A stretch of DNA of 64,000 nucleotides from Setoptus koraiensis. Lineage: Eukaryota > Arthropoda. Of this stretch, positions 34,688 through 45,460 are shown piece by piece (positions within the stretch are counted from its first letter, which is position 1; every line of letters begins with the position of its first letter). Under the pieces are notes generated by a model that saw only the letters and a program-made list of their open reading frames with translations, had not been told where the DNA came from and ran no database searches. A program made the position numbers and the translations under genes. The stretch covers positions 15,996,001-16,060,000 of the forward strand of contig CM106585.1 of NCBI GenBank assembly GCA_048013815.1. Direction: 5' to 3'.

Positions 34688-35878
34688 ATGGAAGATGCAC
34701 AGCAGGACTCCTATGCTAATGAGATGCTAGTATTGCTCCAGACAGAGAATGGCGAACAAATAGCCCTACCAATATCAGCGTTGCCCAGTGAAGCTGTTTC
34801 TGGCGAGGAAGGCCAGGTTATTATGGTCGAAGAGTCTGCAACCGACCAACAGGAAATTATTTTAGAATCACAAGAAATTCCCCAAGTTCAGTTAGCCCCA
34901 CTTACACAACTACCATCAGGTCTCGAGCCTGAGTCTATGACAATAGTTAGTACAGAACAAATACAATTGGAACATCATCAACCTGAAGAAAAGCAACACG
35001 AAGAAATCCATCACATTGATCAATTAGTAACAAGCGGCACTAACATGCTTTCCAATTCTACTAAAACCTATAGCAAAAAGACAATTTCCCTCACCAATTC
35101 TACTTTGACACCAACAACAACACCTAGCGACAGCAACACTAGTAAGTCTATAGAAGATATTGAGCCACTTGCTCTTCCTAATTGCGACACAGTCGAGGTC
35201 GCCCTAGAAATTACTTCAAATGAGGCAACTGATGGCGCCCCATTAGCTGAAAATCCAGCAACAACAACAATAACAACAACAGAGACAACAGAAACAACTG
35301 AACTCGAGTCACATGCTCCTAATACCTGCGATCCTACAGCCGAGGTCGCTCTAGAAACTATTGCGGATGAGGTTAACACTATTGTTGATGAGGTCAAAAC
35401 AACCCCAGAAACGATCACTATCACAGACCCAGTTGCACAGGCAATGGTAGCGTCACAAGTCTGCACCGTTGAATCATTAGACCCTCCTACAAGAAGGCCC
35501 AGGCGAAGAAAAGCTGAAATCAGTACAAGACCTCTCTACGACGAAGAGGGAATACTAGAATTTCAAGAAGTACCTCCCTTTGTTGAACAACCAGAGAAAA
35601 AACGACCTAGGAAAGAACGCCGCTCCATCACCAAACCGAAGAAAACCCATATCAAAGTAGAGCGACATGATACGGAAGAGGAAGAAGAAGAAGAACAGCC
35701 CTTGATGACATCAACCCCGGACCCATCGAAAAGTTACTCTTGCAAAGAGTGTGGCTTCTCAACCGATCGCATTAACAACCTAGTTATTCACATGAAAGAA
35801 ACGTGCAGCTTTGCTAAGAAGCGATGGCAGAGTGAGGTCGAGAAGCTGAAAAGTAGTTTAAATCACTCAAAGAATTGA
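34688..35878 (+). CDS. Orphan nuclear protein with one C-terminal C2HC zinc finger
   Basis: An intronless 396-aa protein. Residues 1-270 are acidic and Thr/Glu/Gln-rich with no domain I recognise; two segments repeat (DTVEVALEITSNEA and TAEVALETIADEV). Two basic clusters, RRPRRRK and KKRPRKERRSITKPKK, look like nuclear localisation signals. Near the end a single finger, CX2CX12HX4C (C352, C355, H368, C373), is followed by a basic helix (AKKRWQSEVEKLK). An acidic or glutamine-rich part plus one finger suggests a chromatin or transcription factor, possibly an activator. I cannot name a family. The AATAAA at 35879-35884 begins immediately after the TGA, so the 3' UTR is probably very short. Confidence 0.8.
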   Translation: MEDAQQDSYANEMLVLLQTENGEQIALPISALPSEAVSGEEGQVIMVEESATDQQEIILESQEIPQVQLAPLTQLPSGLEPESMTIVSTEQIQLEHHQPEEKQHEEIHHIDQLVTSGTNMLSNSTKTYSKKTISLTNSTLTPTTTPSDSNTSKSIEDIEPLALPNCDTVEVALEITSNEATDGAPLAENPATTTITTTETTETTELESHAPNTCDPTAEVALETIADEVNTIVDEVKTTPETITITDPVAQAMVASQVCTVESLDPPTRRPRRRKAEISTRPLYDEEGILEFQEVPPFVEQPEKKRPRKERRSITKPKKTHIKVERHDTEEEEEEEQPLMTSTPDPSKSYSCKECGFSTDRINNLVIHMKETCSFAKKRWQSEVEKLKSSLNHSKN

Positions 35879-35884
35879 AATAAA

Positions 35885-36547
35885 TTAATAATAAGAATCC
35901 ATGTAATAGGATGTAATCTTTTTGATACAACATATTTGATTGATCTTAGAGTATCATCATACATACTCATTCACGTATTACTTAAATGCGAGCGCTGAGC
36001 CAGACTGTAAACTTGAACTGATAGCAGACTTAGATTTTGCTTACTACATGAATTTAAGTAAAAATTTGAAGATTGCTGTGATAGTCAAGCTGCTGGGAGT
36101 TTAGAAGAACAGCTCGTTCTTTACGTATCAAAACAATGCAGTTCTGAGCCAGGACTTATTCAGTCATAGCACTAAAAGTTGATAGTGAAAAAAACATCCA
36201 GTTACTTCTTCCGATGGGATATCAGACATTACCTTGTTGAGCTGGATACCCACAAGGGTTAATCAAAAAAAAAATCATAAAGTGCGGGGTTGATTTAATC
36301 AATGCTATGCTCCTTAGGAGAGCCTATTCTAACTGAATAATAATCAATCAATACAAAACAAGTAATAGAAACGCATCCTACAGAGGAATAGTCTCAAAAT
36401 ATGAGAACATGTTGCCAAAACGATATTGTATTTGCGATTAGTCGTGAAGTTTCATGAGATCTTTAATATAATCACAAAATGGAGTTTCGCATTTAGATTT
36501 TTTTTAATTATATTAGTTAGATAAATACCTAATGGATAGTTCGTGAA
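35885..36547. other. Spacer between convergent genes
   Basis: AT-rich, no gene seen; contains the 3' ends of the zinc-finger gene and DNAJC22. Confidence 0.5.
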
Positions 36548-37718
36548 CTAAAGTTCATCTTTCGTATCCTTCGCTTTGAGCTTATACCTGTCGACATATG
36601 CTTCTAAAGTCTTGAAAGCTTGTTGCACTTGAATAAACTTCTCATGTTTCTCTTGTTTCTTAGATTCATCTCGTTCGCGATCCGGATGATACTCACGTGA
36701 TAGTTTTTTGTATTGTTTCAGAATCTCCTCAGGACTGGCCCCGTCTTTCAAACCCAGAACATTAAAAGCGTTTGACTTGCCAGATACATCGAACTCTTGC
36801 ATTATTTCCCTCCAGATAGATCCAAAGCCATTGTATTTGACGTGCTGATACAACATTTTGAAAGCCTCACTGATGTTAGCGAATGCTTGGCTTTGAAGCA
36901 AGTTTTCTAAAGCTACTCTACATTTGATGGTCTGGTTCGTTTCGGGCTCCTTGATTGTACAATTGAAATAAAGCGCAGAGGAGCACATTGACAAATAGAT
37001 GAGCATACTAAAAGACATTACTACAATCCTTTTAAAGATTGGCTTCTTTTTAGCTGGCTCCAGTCTCCACTGTTTACAAAATCTATCAAATGTAATATGC
37101 GCTGCTAAAGGTGATACATAAACATAGTCGTAGTATAAGCCTGGTACAAAGGACGGAATGATAGATATGTAGGCTGCTAACAAGGGTTTCACGATTGAAC
37201 CTTGGTGCCTTCCAACATTTCCAACCAACCATACACCTGTAAAGTTGTGAAATGGAGACGAATAATTAGTGAATATGAAGATTCTTCGGGCTTCGATTTT
37301 TTGATAAAGTTTGAGTTGTCTCGTCAACCTTACCTACGGATGCGGCCAATGGGACTATTATTATTGACAAGATTGTCGCCACTGAACTTGGCAGGATTTC
37401 ATGAGGTACCACGTGAGATGCAATATGAGCGTAAACACTCCCAACGAATAAAGATGCTGATTGCCTAACGAAACTACACGGAGGTTTTTTATACAATCTC
37501 ATTTGATCATGTAGCCAATCGAGATATTTTTTATCATTGTTCGCATCTCTTATGTACTCTGGTAGGCGCCATAAATCACGCAAAACACCACAGCCAAAGT
37601 ATCCGCCAAAAAGGGAAATTGTTATAAATGCATGCTTGTCTCTTCCTAAATAAAGATGGTGCAACCCGAAAAAACCACCAAATAACCAAAACAAATATGT
37701 CTTTATTAGGCTGGGCAT
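36548..37718 (-). CDS. DNAJC22: DnaJ homolog DNAJC22 (fly wurst)
   Basis: Exons 37718-37334 and 37236-36548 join over a 97-bp intron (GTAG|GTAAGG to TTACAG|GT, phase 1), giving 357 aa; human is 341 aa. The N-terminus begins with a TM2-type hairpin (YLFWLFGGFFGLHHLYLGRD) and several further membrane spans follow. The J domain lies at the C-terminus with the Hsc70-binding HPD at about 312-314 (SREYHPDRERD). TM2 at the front and a J domain at the end is specific to this family. The fly orthologue wurst acts in clathrin-mediated endocytosis and clears the tracheal lumen, so a role in apical endocytosis is expected. Spliced across the intron the protein reads AASVGVWLVGNVG. Confidence 0.94.
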
Positions 37719-39188
37719 AATGAATGTTTTGGAATGATCCGGATGACTAAATGATTGATATCAATGAATTTATAATTTTAATCTTTCTTTTTGACTTTTT
37801 TGACAGAAACCTTGTATAAAATGCCATCATTTACTGTTAGTTGCCGCAACTTGCAAGATCATTTTTAAAAAGTACACGTATTCACGGCGAATTCGTGACG
37901 CACAGGTGCAGTAGATTAAAAAACCATCTGTTGGATGCAACACTCGAGGGGGAAGGAATTCATACAGAATACAAAATAGATTCACACCTTGCTCATGTTT
38001 AGAGTCTAGATATATTCTAGTCTAGATGAGTTCTCTTTCTGGCAAATTCATTGATTCACGAGAATTTATTGTTTGTTCTAGAATCAGATGAAGTCAAGTA
38101 TTTCGCAATCGTCTAGTTAGACTGGTCAATCAATACTTGGCGGATGTTTCAATGCGTCGCTATCTTTCTTTACACCTCAGGTAGTCGAGTAGTTCTCAGT
38201 ACATAACTTTGTCAAGACTAGTGCTAGAGAACAATGCAGATCGAAGCGCCACACAAGGGCACTCTCATCAGACACCTTCAAATGGTTAGAGCACAATTTC
38301 CTTGTGTAGATCTAGCGACTCTCCATAAAATATCTCAGATCATTCATTTGAAGCAGAAAAGTATCGAGTTTTCTGCCAACTAAATTTTTAAAGACTCATC
38401 GATCCGTCCTGCGAGACTAGGTATGGTTTTCTAGATACGTCAGAGTGAAAGCAGCAGACTTCCCTTGTTGTCTATAACAAACCGCAAAAACTCTTGTTAA
38501 CATTACCGTTTAGCCTGTTTACAACACTGTCAACGAGTGTATCCGGCTCGTCGATCGGTCTTTAGGTTTGGTTTATCTCGATTTCTGTATGCTAACAATG
38601 GACGCGGTTTTAACTTTCAAGGGGCACCCTTTTGATTAAGCATCACTTCGATCGGATCACCATCCATGGGATCTCGAACATGAGAGGGTATACGGTAGGG
38701 AATTGAGAATTACCTAATGCAAATTAGAGTTATTAGCGATGCAGCCGATTTGATCAATCATGATCAAGGATAATGATATCAGACAATGACAGGATAAGTC
38801 TCCACTAGATTTTGCCGAACTTTAGTTAAATTTCGCGGCTTCTTCTTGAAACATGAATGCGCCCACTTACGTCAACGAATTTTGATTCGATGACACAACT
38901 TCAGGGGGCGCTTTCTTGTACCAGCACATCGCATGTGAAACAAGTTAACCCTCTGATGAGGCGGTTAAAAACTAGGTAAGATGTAACTTTAGACAACTGC
39001 TCCCAAAGAACCAAGATTAATAAGAAATTAACTTCGATTGTTCAGCGCTCCAAGCGTCCGTTTCGGGAACTGATCTCATAAATTAAGTTTCACCAGCACA
39101 TGGTTTCAGAGAATCCGGCACTATCGATTTGTCAACTTGTAAGAGTCAATAATCTCCAGGCAGTTACCTTCTTATTCATTACCCGGTG
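37719..39188. other. Divergent promoter region, DNAJC22 / HARS
   Basis: About 1.5 kb with no coding signal I can support and no strong repeat. Confidence 0.45.
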
Positions 39189-40601
39189 ATGCTAATAGCT
39201 TTAAGGAATATTTTTTCGTCGGCATCTAAATTAACTCCAGCACAACCAACCATGAGTAAACTCAAACTTGCAAAGGGTATGCGCGACATACCGCCCAGTC
39301 AAGGATGGCTAAGAAAGCGTGTGTTTAACTCTATCACCGATATTTTTGAGAGGCATGGAGGTCAACCACTTGATACACCCGACTGTGAACTCAGAGAGTT
39401 ACTTGTAGGAAAGTACGGCGAAGAGGCCAAGCTGATCTACAATTGTGAGGACCAAGGAGGTGAACTATTATCCCTTCGATATGACTTGACTGTTCCGTTT
39501 GCGCGCTATCTGGCTATGAATAAAATTTCCGAGATGATTAGATATAGTATAGGTAAGGTTCACAGGAGAGATAATCCTTCCATAGTCAAAGGGAGATTTA
39601 GGGAATTTTATCAATGCGACATTGACTTTGCCGGTAAATGTGCACCAATGATGGCCGACACAGAATGCCTCCAAATACTATGCGAAATATTACAGGCCGT
39701 GAATCTTCCCTCTGGCTTCATTATTAAAATCAATCACAGGATGATCTTGGATGGTCTGTTCGAGCTGGTTGGAGTGCCGAAAAACATGTTCAAAACTATA
39801 TGCTCGTCAGTCGACAAACTCGATAAAATGTCGTGGGAGGATGTGAAAAAAGAAATGTGTGATGAAAAGAAACTCGATCCGGCAGTAGCGGATAAAATCG
39901 GTGTTTACGTAAGTAAAAATGGAGGTCTTGCACTCATCGAGGAACTTAAGTCCGATTTTGGAGAAAATACTAACGCAGCAAAAGGCCTTGAGGATCTTAG
40001 AATACTGTACGGATATGCGAAAGAGATGGAAATCGACCAACATTTATTGTTTGACCTTAGCCTCGCAAGAGGTCTGGATTATTACACCGGCCTAATATAC
40101 GAGGCAGTGCTAACAGATAAGGATGTCGAAGTTGGTAGTGTTGCAGCTGGAGGTAGATATGACAATCTTGTGAACAGTCTAGTGGATAATAAATTCCATG
40201 TACCATGTGTGGGATTATCAATCGGCATAGAAAGATTGTTTGTTATACTAGAGGCTAAAAACGAGCCCGATGTCGGAGTTCATTGTTGTGTGGGGTCAGT
40301 GGGACAAGGTCTGATGAAACACCGGATAAGAATCTTGCGCGAACTGAGAGCCAGCGGCTTGAGAGTAAAGTGCTTCCCGGAGGAGAGTTGCAAACCGTTG
40401 CAGTTCTTTCAAAAATGTGAAAGAGACAATATACCATACACTGTTTTCTTTGGAGCTAAAGAGATGGAGAAAAACTTGGTGAATCTGCGATCGGTCAAAG
40501 ACAGATCTGAGGCTTCGCTCGAAGTCGACCAATTAGCAGTGGAACTTAAGAAGCGACTCGGATTAGATGATGAACCCAAAAACGATAACAATAAAACATG
40601 A
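39189..40601 (+). CDS. HARS1: Histidyl-tRNA synthetase, probably cytosolic and mitochondrial
   Basis: An intronless class II synthetase of 470 aa. Motifs: RYDLTVPFARYLAMNK near 95-110, motif 2 GRFREFYQCDID near 134, the His-specific GLDYYTG at 295-301, motif 3 GLSIGIERLF near 340, then a C-terminal anticodon-binding domain. The first ATG (39189) adds MLIALRNIFSSASKLTPAQP, basic and hydrophobic without acidic residues, as in a mitochondrial presequence. A second ATG at 39252 starts MSKLKLAKGMRDIPP, where the core enzyme begins. Two products from one gene by alternative start are likely; many invertebrates use one HARS gene this way. The N-terminal WHEP domain of human cytosolic HARS1 is absent. 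The downstream neighbour IK is convergent and almost touching. Confidence 0.95.
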   Translation: MLIALRNIFSSASKLTPAQPTMSKLKLAKGMRDIPPSQGWLRKRVFNSITDIFERHGGQPLDTPDCELRELLVGKYGEEAKLIYNCEDQGGELLSLRYDLTVPFARYLAMNKISEMIRYSIGKVHRRDNPSIVKGRFREFYQCDIDFAGKCAPMMADTECLQILCEILQAVNLPSGFIIKINHRMILDGLFELVGVPKNMFKTICSSVDKLDKMSWEDVKKEMCDEKKLDPAVADKIGVYVSKNGGLALIEELKSDFGENTNAAKGLEDLRILYGYAKEMEIDQHLLFDLSLARGLDYYTGLIYEAVLTDKDVEVGSVAAGGRYDNLVNSLVDNKFHVPCVGLSIGIERLFVILEAKNEPDVGVHCCVGSVGQGLMKHRIRILRELRASGLRVKCFPEESCKPLQFFQKCERDNIPYTVFFGAKEMEKNLVNLRSVKDRSEASLEVDQLAVELKKRLGLDDEPKNDNNKT

Positions 40602-40611
40602 GCTTTTTATT
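40590..40611. terminator. Interlocked poly(A) signals of HARS and IK
   Basis: AATAAA for HARS lies at 40590-40595, inside its own last codons before the TGA at 40599-40601. TTTATT at 40606-40611 is AATAAA for the IK gene on the minus strand. Cleavage 10-30 nt past each signal would make the two mRNAs overlap at their 3' ends. Confidence 0.7.
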
Positions 40612-40633
40612 GCTGAACAATATCAAGCACATA

Positions 40634-41356
40634 TCACACCCAAGATGTTTCCGAATCTTTGGGCCTTTTCTTCTTAGTTAGTTTGTGCTGATAGTTTCTT
40701 GATAGCTTTTGTATCAATTGATCGATTATGATGTCATTAGTGGACGACTCCTCTGTTGAAGATATGTCTACTTTGCTCCTTATTATGGTGATTGGTGGCT
40801 CAAAGGAATCGAGGTCGATGGGCATTATGTATGACATCCTATCTGGGAGAAATAGATAGTTCTTATCCGGTAATTTTTCGTTCAATACATCAACAATACT
40901 CTGAGCAAGGCGTGTCTTACATCTTTCCTCTTTGGATACTTTTTTGGTGTCTGATATAAGATGAGCTCTTCTCATGGCCTCCAAAACAGCTTCGTCTTCA
41001 GATTCAGATCCACTATCACTATCACGGACACCTTCATCCCTTGTTTTGAGCTCATTTTTTATCTTTTGAAGCAGAGCAAAGTCCAAACCTTTCACCAAGT
41101 GAGTGTGCTTGACGTCACCACCGAGGAACTTGGATTCTTCAATTTGTTGCTGTCTCCTTTCATCTTCACTAATTAGACGATTTTCTTCAACATCGTTATA
41201 TTTCAGATCGTCGGGGTCAAGTTCGAAATCTTTAACCTGGCCATCTCGGCGCTCTTTGGCACGATCACGATATTTGTTTGACAGTTCCTCAGATTTACTA
41301 GATGAAGGTTTATCCTTGTTAGGCTTAAATTTCTTCCTATTCTTCTCGTTTGGCAT
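40634..41356 (-). CDS. IK: Short IK/RED splicing factor (RED_N domain only)
   Basis: An intronless 240-aa protein starting at MPNEK (41356). It matches the central part of IK/RED: KYRDRAKERRDG, then IEESKFLGGDVKHTHLVKGL with DFALLQKI, then FLPDRMSYIMPIDL, IRSKVDISS and TNDIIIDQLIQKLS. IK is a subunit of the spliceosomal B complex. Human IK is 557 aa; this copy lacks both the N-terminal 90-odd residues and the whole C-terminal half, including the RE/RD repeats and the RED_C domain. The frame is clean and the core motifs intact, so it is expressed-looking, but whether it is the only IK gene or a retrocopy of a longer one cannot be told from this window. Replacing the N-terminus is a short Lys/Ser-rich tail, KNRKKFKPNKDKPSSSKSEE. 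Confidence 0.88.
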   Translation of the reverse strand: MPNEKNRKKFKPNKDKPSSSKSEELSNKYRDRAKERRDGQVKDFELDPDDLKYNDVEENRLISEDERRQQQIEESKFLGGDVKHTHLVKGLDFALLQKIKNELKTRDEGVRDSDSGSESEDEAVLEAMRRAHLISDTKKVSKEERCKTRLAQSIVDVLNEKLPDKNYLFLPDRMSYIMPIDLDSFEPPITIIRSKVDISSTEESSTNDIIIDQLIQKLSRNYQHKLTKKKRPKDSETSWV

Positions 41357-41736
41357 GATGCACAATGGAGTAGGGGGCCTCAAGTACCCGATTTATTGGA
41401 TTAAACTAGGGTACAAAGTAAGAATCATATGGAAACTGCTCCTGCAGAACGTCTGTAGCAATTTGGCGTCATCTTAACGATAAATAAGACAGAGGAACGG
41501 ACCAAGAAAGATTTATTCCGACCACATTCAAAACATCGACTAGAAAGTCAATAACTGAGAGAGATCAGCTTTAGCATTTCATTTTCAGGATCCGCGCACA
41601 ACTGTTCTGTGCACACCAAATGTGCAAGTTATGTATCAACACTCGCCGCGTTTATTTATATAATATCGCAACTCAATATCAAAATAAACTCTTTCATATC
41701 CAACTTGTATTAGGAACCCCCGCTTTTATAGAAAAG
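41357..41736. promoter_or_regulatory. Bidirectional promoter, IK / DOHH
   Basis: Only 380 bp separate the two divergent start codons, so this segment should carry both promoters. No TATA box is evident. Confidence 0.5.
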
Positions 41737-42597
41737 ATGCCTATATCAATATTAAAGGATACAAATGAGACGATCGCGGCAAGATTCCAGGCTCTATTTA
41801 CACTTAGGAATATCATTCAAACAAGTTCTATTGACGCGATTGGGGAAGTGCTTTTAGATGACGACTCCGATCTTCTAAAGCACGAATGTGCATACTGCCT
41901 GGGTCAGATGAAAGACCCATACGCAATCCCTTACCTCTTGAAGTGCCTACAGGATGAGCAAGTTCATCCAATGGTCAGGCACGAGGCCGGTGAAGCCCTG
42001 GGAGCCATTGGAAGCACCGACGAGCACAACATACTGGACACACTAGATAGATACGCAAATCATTCTGTCCGAGAGCTAGCCGAGACATGTTCTCTAGCAT
42101 TGGATCGTTTGAAGTGGTATAACAAAGAAGCAAGCGCAACAGCTAATGGAACCAACGAATCACTGAGCCCCTACAACACTGTTGATCCAACACCTTCCTA
42201 TCCAGCCAGTATGACTGTGGATGAGCTTAAAGCCATTTACCTTGACAAAAAGCGTTCCCTTTTTGATCGTTACAGAGCACTATTCACTTTGCGAAACATA
42301 GGAAATGAGGAAGCAGTGAACGCCATATGCCAAGGTTTCTTCCTTGGCGAGGACGATTCTGCACTGTTCAAGCATGAGGTGGCTTTCGTCCTCGGTCAAA
42401 TGCAGAACAAGCTTTCTGTGGACGCACTGGAAAAGACATTAGCCAATATCAATGAGAACGAGATGGTCCGACACGAATGTGCCGAGGCCCTTGGATCTAT
42501 CGGAGAGTCAGAGATAATCAAACGATATCTTGGGGACAGATCCCGGATAGTTAGTGAGAGTTGCCATGTGGCTCTGGATATGGCTAACGACACTTGA
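41737..42597 (+). CDS. DOHH: Deoxyhypusine hydroxylase
   Basis: An intronless 286-aa HEAT-repeat metalloenzyme (human 302 aa). It has the four His-Glu iron-binding pairs in two symmetrical halves: KHECAY (H49/E50), RHEAGE (H82/E83), KHEVAF (H213/E214) and RHECAE (H246/E247). The halves also share ARFQALFTLRN and DRYRALFTLRN, joined by a Ser/Asn/Thr-rich linker (about 128-158). The enzyme hydroxylates deoxyhypusine on eIF5A, the last step of hypusine synthesis, in the cytosol. I chose the ATG at 41737 because the family aligns from there; an in-frame ATG at 41620 would add 39 unconserved residues. Confidence 0.95.
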   Translation: MPISILKDTNETIAARFQALFTLRNIIQTSSIDAIGEVLLDDDSDLLKHECAYCLGQMKDPYAIPYLLKCLQDEQVHPMVRHEAGEALGAIGSTDEHNILDTLDRYANHSVRELAETCSLALDRLKWYNKEASATANGTNESLSPYNTVDPTPSYPASMTVDELKAIYLDKKRSLFDRYRALFTLRNIGNEEAVNAICQGFFLGEDDSALFKHEVAFVLGQMQNKLSVDALEKTLANINENEMVRHECAEALGSIGESEIIKRYLGDRSRIVSESCHVALDMANDT

Positions 42598-44693
42598 ATT
42601 TAGCGCTTTTTGATTGTAAAATCCTTGTAAGCATGCGCGTCCATACATTTTTAGCTGTGGCCTGTTCTAATCTATTGCTGTCTGTTTCACTACAGTACTT
42701 GCTTGTAGTGTTCATGTTATTAACAGAGATAAAGCAGCTAACAAGCTATAGAATTGATTCATGAGTACATGTATATACTGTTATCATTATAATAATCGGA
42801 TGATGTAATGTATAGCTTGTCTAAAGCGCAAAAATCGCGTGATCTTTATTCCATGACAATTTCACTATAATTTTTTAATATTTTTAAACCTTTACCAGTG
42901 ATGATCATCATTTTTGATATTCCGAACACAAACAATGTTCCACCGAGCCACCCACCTGATAGACCTGCTTGAGGGATCTACGTCACAAATGTTGAATAGT
43001 CTTGAAGAGAGATGATGTTCTTCACGACAATCCGCTGTTACCTTAATAGACGATAACCACTCAAAGATGCGTAAACAACTACATCACTTTCGTACTCAGG
43101 TTGCTTCTTGTTAGCAATAGTTAACTTCAACTATGCCCGACTACCTACTGATCATGTTTACAATGCAAACTAGAAACATCATCAATATGAAAACTCCAGG
43201 TGTACTTAGAGCGCAAACACGTCTTTGAAGGTATTGACGCCAATAGATTCCAATCATATCAGATTATCAATCCGCTTGATTATCATGTGCACACAAGCAA
43301 GTATTTACAATGTTTGTACATGGGCTGTAAAATATTCAATGACGACAATTTAAACGACACAATATCGATGACTCTTGTGAGATCTTGCCCTATACTTGTA
43401 TTTATCCTGCAACAACTAAAAACTGCTGATAAGCTCAATCTCGCACAGAATCTTCATTTGATGGCATAGCCGCTGTGTATCATTAAATATTCGCTAAATT
43501 GGTAATTGTATTAACAGCAGTGGCACTGCCGTCATCACTACCGGCAATATTCTAATGCAACTGTTAATAACAGCAGACAGGAAATAAGATCGCATTACGA
43601 GCTGGCCACAAAGTTAAATGACCTTACACGCTAAATGTATGAGGCACTATAAAAACAGACAAGCGAGTACCAAAAAACCGGCCACCTTGATGACGATTTG
43701 ACAGAGAGGAGGATGATTTCTACGAAAAAAAGAAATGTCGTTTTCCCATTCACTTTTAGGATAGAAACACACGCACATACATTTGCCATTCTTAAATGCC
43801 ATTGGTTTTCCGATAGATACATGTGTTAGGTGTATCTGATTCAATTACATTCACTCATTTCGCGGGTGCTCCAATATCGTCCTTCCATTAACTTGATATA
43901 TATACATGTAGATTTATCTATGTAATACATATGTGTGATATGTTTACTGAATAGTGAGCTAGAAAATCAAGCTTGTTAATCCAATAACCTACTATTGCGT
44001 TGGCCTGCATATAATACCGGGCAAAAGTTTGCGATACTTCGTCTCCACTAAGACACGATCATACAGCCAGCCAGCCAGGCATTCAGTCAGTCAACCAGCC
44101 AGTCAGTGAGCCAGCCTGTCAGTCACTCATTCATGATATTTTGCTGTCTATCTAGCTGCGATCTATTAGAGATTTAGAGTGAGTGGAGATTCAGTGATCG
44201 AACGATCGAGCTACACAACTGTAGCTAGCCGTCAAGTGTATTTGTAAGTTATCAAAGAGGTGAACTTGAGTAAATGTGTATATATGTTATTCACCTTGAC
44301 TACTGTGAAGGTGCCGAGTCTATTAGCCGCTCACACAAAAACCATTGCCCACAAGCACCTGTGGATACACACTGTCGGTGGTGTTGAGATTTACAGAATC
44401 TATACACGTTGAGTAGATAAGGGCTTATAATAGTCTCAACCTCTTTTTGCCCATTGGCCACTGACTGCCACTAATGTTCTTGGCCCTGCAGCCCCCAGTT
44501 TTTTCCCTCTAGAAAAGATAAGAAATCAACAACTTTTGCTAACGCACACACTCACTTGCTCACTGGCACGGCGACTTGAGTTTATAAATTATAATGCTGT
44601 AACTTATACAGCCTGTAAGTCGAGTCTCACGCACACACACACACACACACACACTCGCTCAAAGTGAAGAAAGAGAGCACAGCTCGCACACAC

Positions 44694-44757
<64 letters not shown>

Positions 44758-45460
44758 GCATACTTGTGCATCACTTTTCAAATGCAAGTCCAAACAGATA
44801 GTAACGCCGAGAGCGAGCAAGTGAGCCAACGAGTCAAGATTCACCTCACATGAGCACAATCGGTACACACACACCTTGCAAATTATTTATCGATTCGATC
44901 CGATCGTCTTGGCCAATTATTAGTTCCATCTCGTTGTGAAATATTCTACAAAACCGAGAAAGAGCAAGAAAATTCTATTTAGAATCGAATATCGTCAAGC
45001 ACACACACAATTCGATTATGAGACGTGAAGAAAGTTTTAGCGCACACACAGCACGACATATATAAGATAACAGAGCATCCACTGATGTGACCAAACAAGC
45101 GGGCCAGTTCTCTACAAGCAACATGCTTCACCATTTCTAAAAAATTATTATCATCATTATTGTTATTGTCGCATGTCCTCAAGACCACAAACTACTTACG
45201 TACTCGCACCAAGGGGATCATCGGTTTGTGATACTATTATTCAATGTTAATCTCGCCCACGGCAGCAGCATCCCCGTCAACAGCAACAACAACAACACCA
45301 CACACAACAACAACACTAACAACAACAACATCAACAGCAACCTCGTTTAAAGCGCCAACCGAAAAACGCAACTGATAAGCCAACAAATACACAGCTAATC
45401 ACCGATAACTTCATCAACTAACTGATTCACACTCATCGATGCTAACACGCCTGCACAAAA
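42598..45460. other. Spacer and 5' region of the acyl-CoA synthetase gene
   Basis: No gene recognised. It contains a CCAGCCAGTCAG-type simple repeat (about 44065-44135), two CA microsatellites and a CAA-rich stretch (45260-45345) directly before the ATG at 45461, probably 5' UTR. Confidence 0.5.
44632..44755. repeat. CA dinucleotide microsatellite
   Basis: Pure CA runs at 44632-44654 and 44699-44755 (about 28 units), with a shorter run from 44686. Long enough to be highly polymorphic. Confidence 0.95.

Noticed and set aside
43200-43469. 89-codon plus-strand frame upstream of ACSL
   Set aside because: No homology, no splice signals and it lies in AT-rich spacer DNA.
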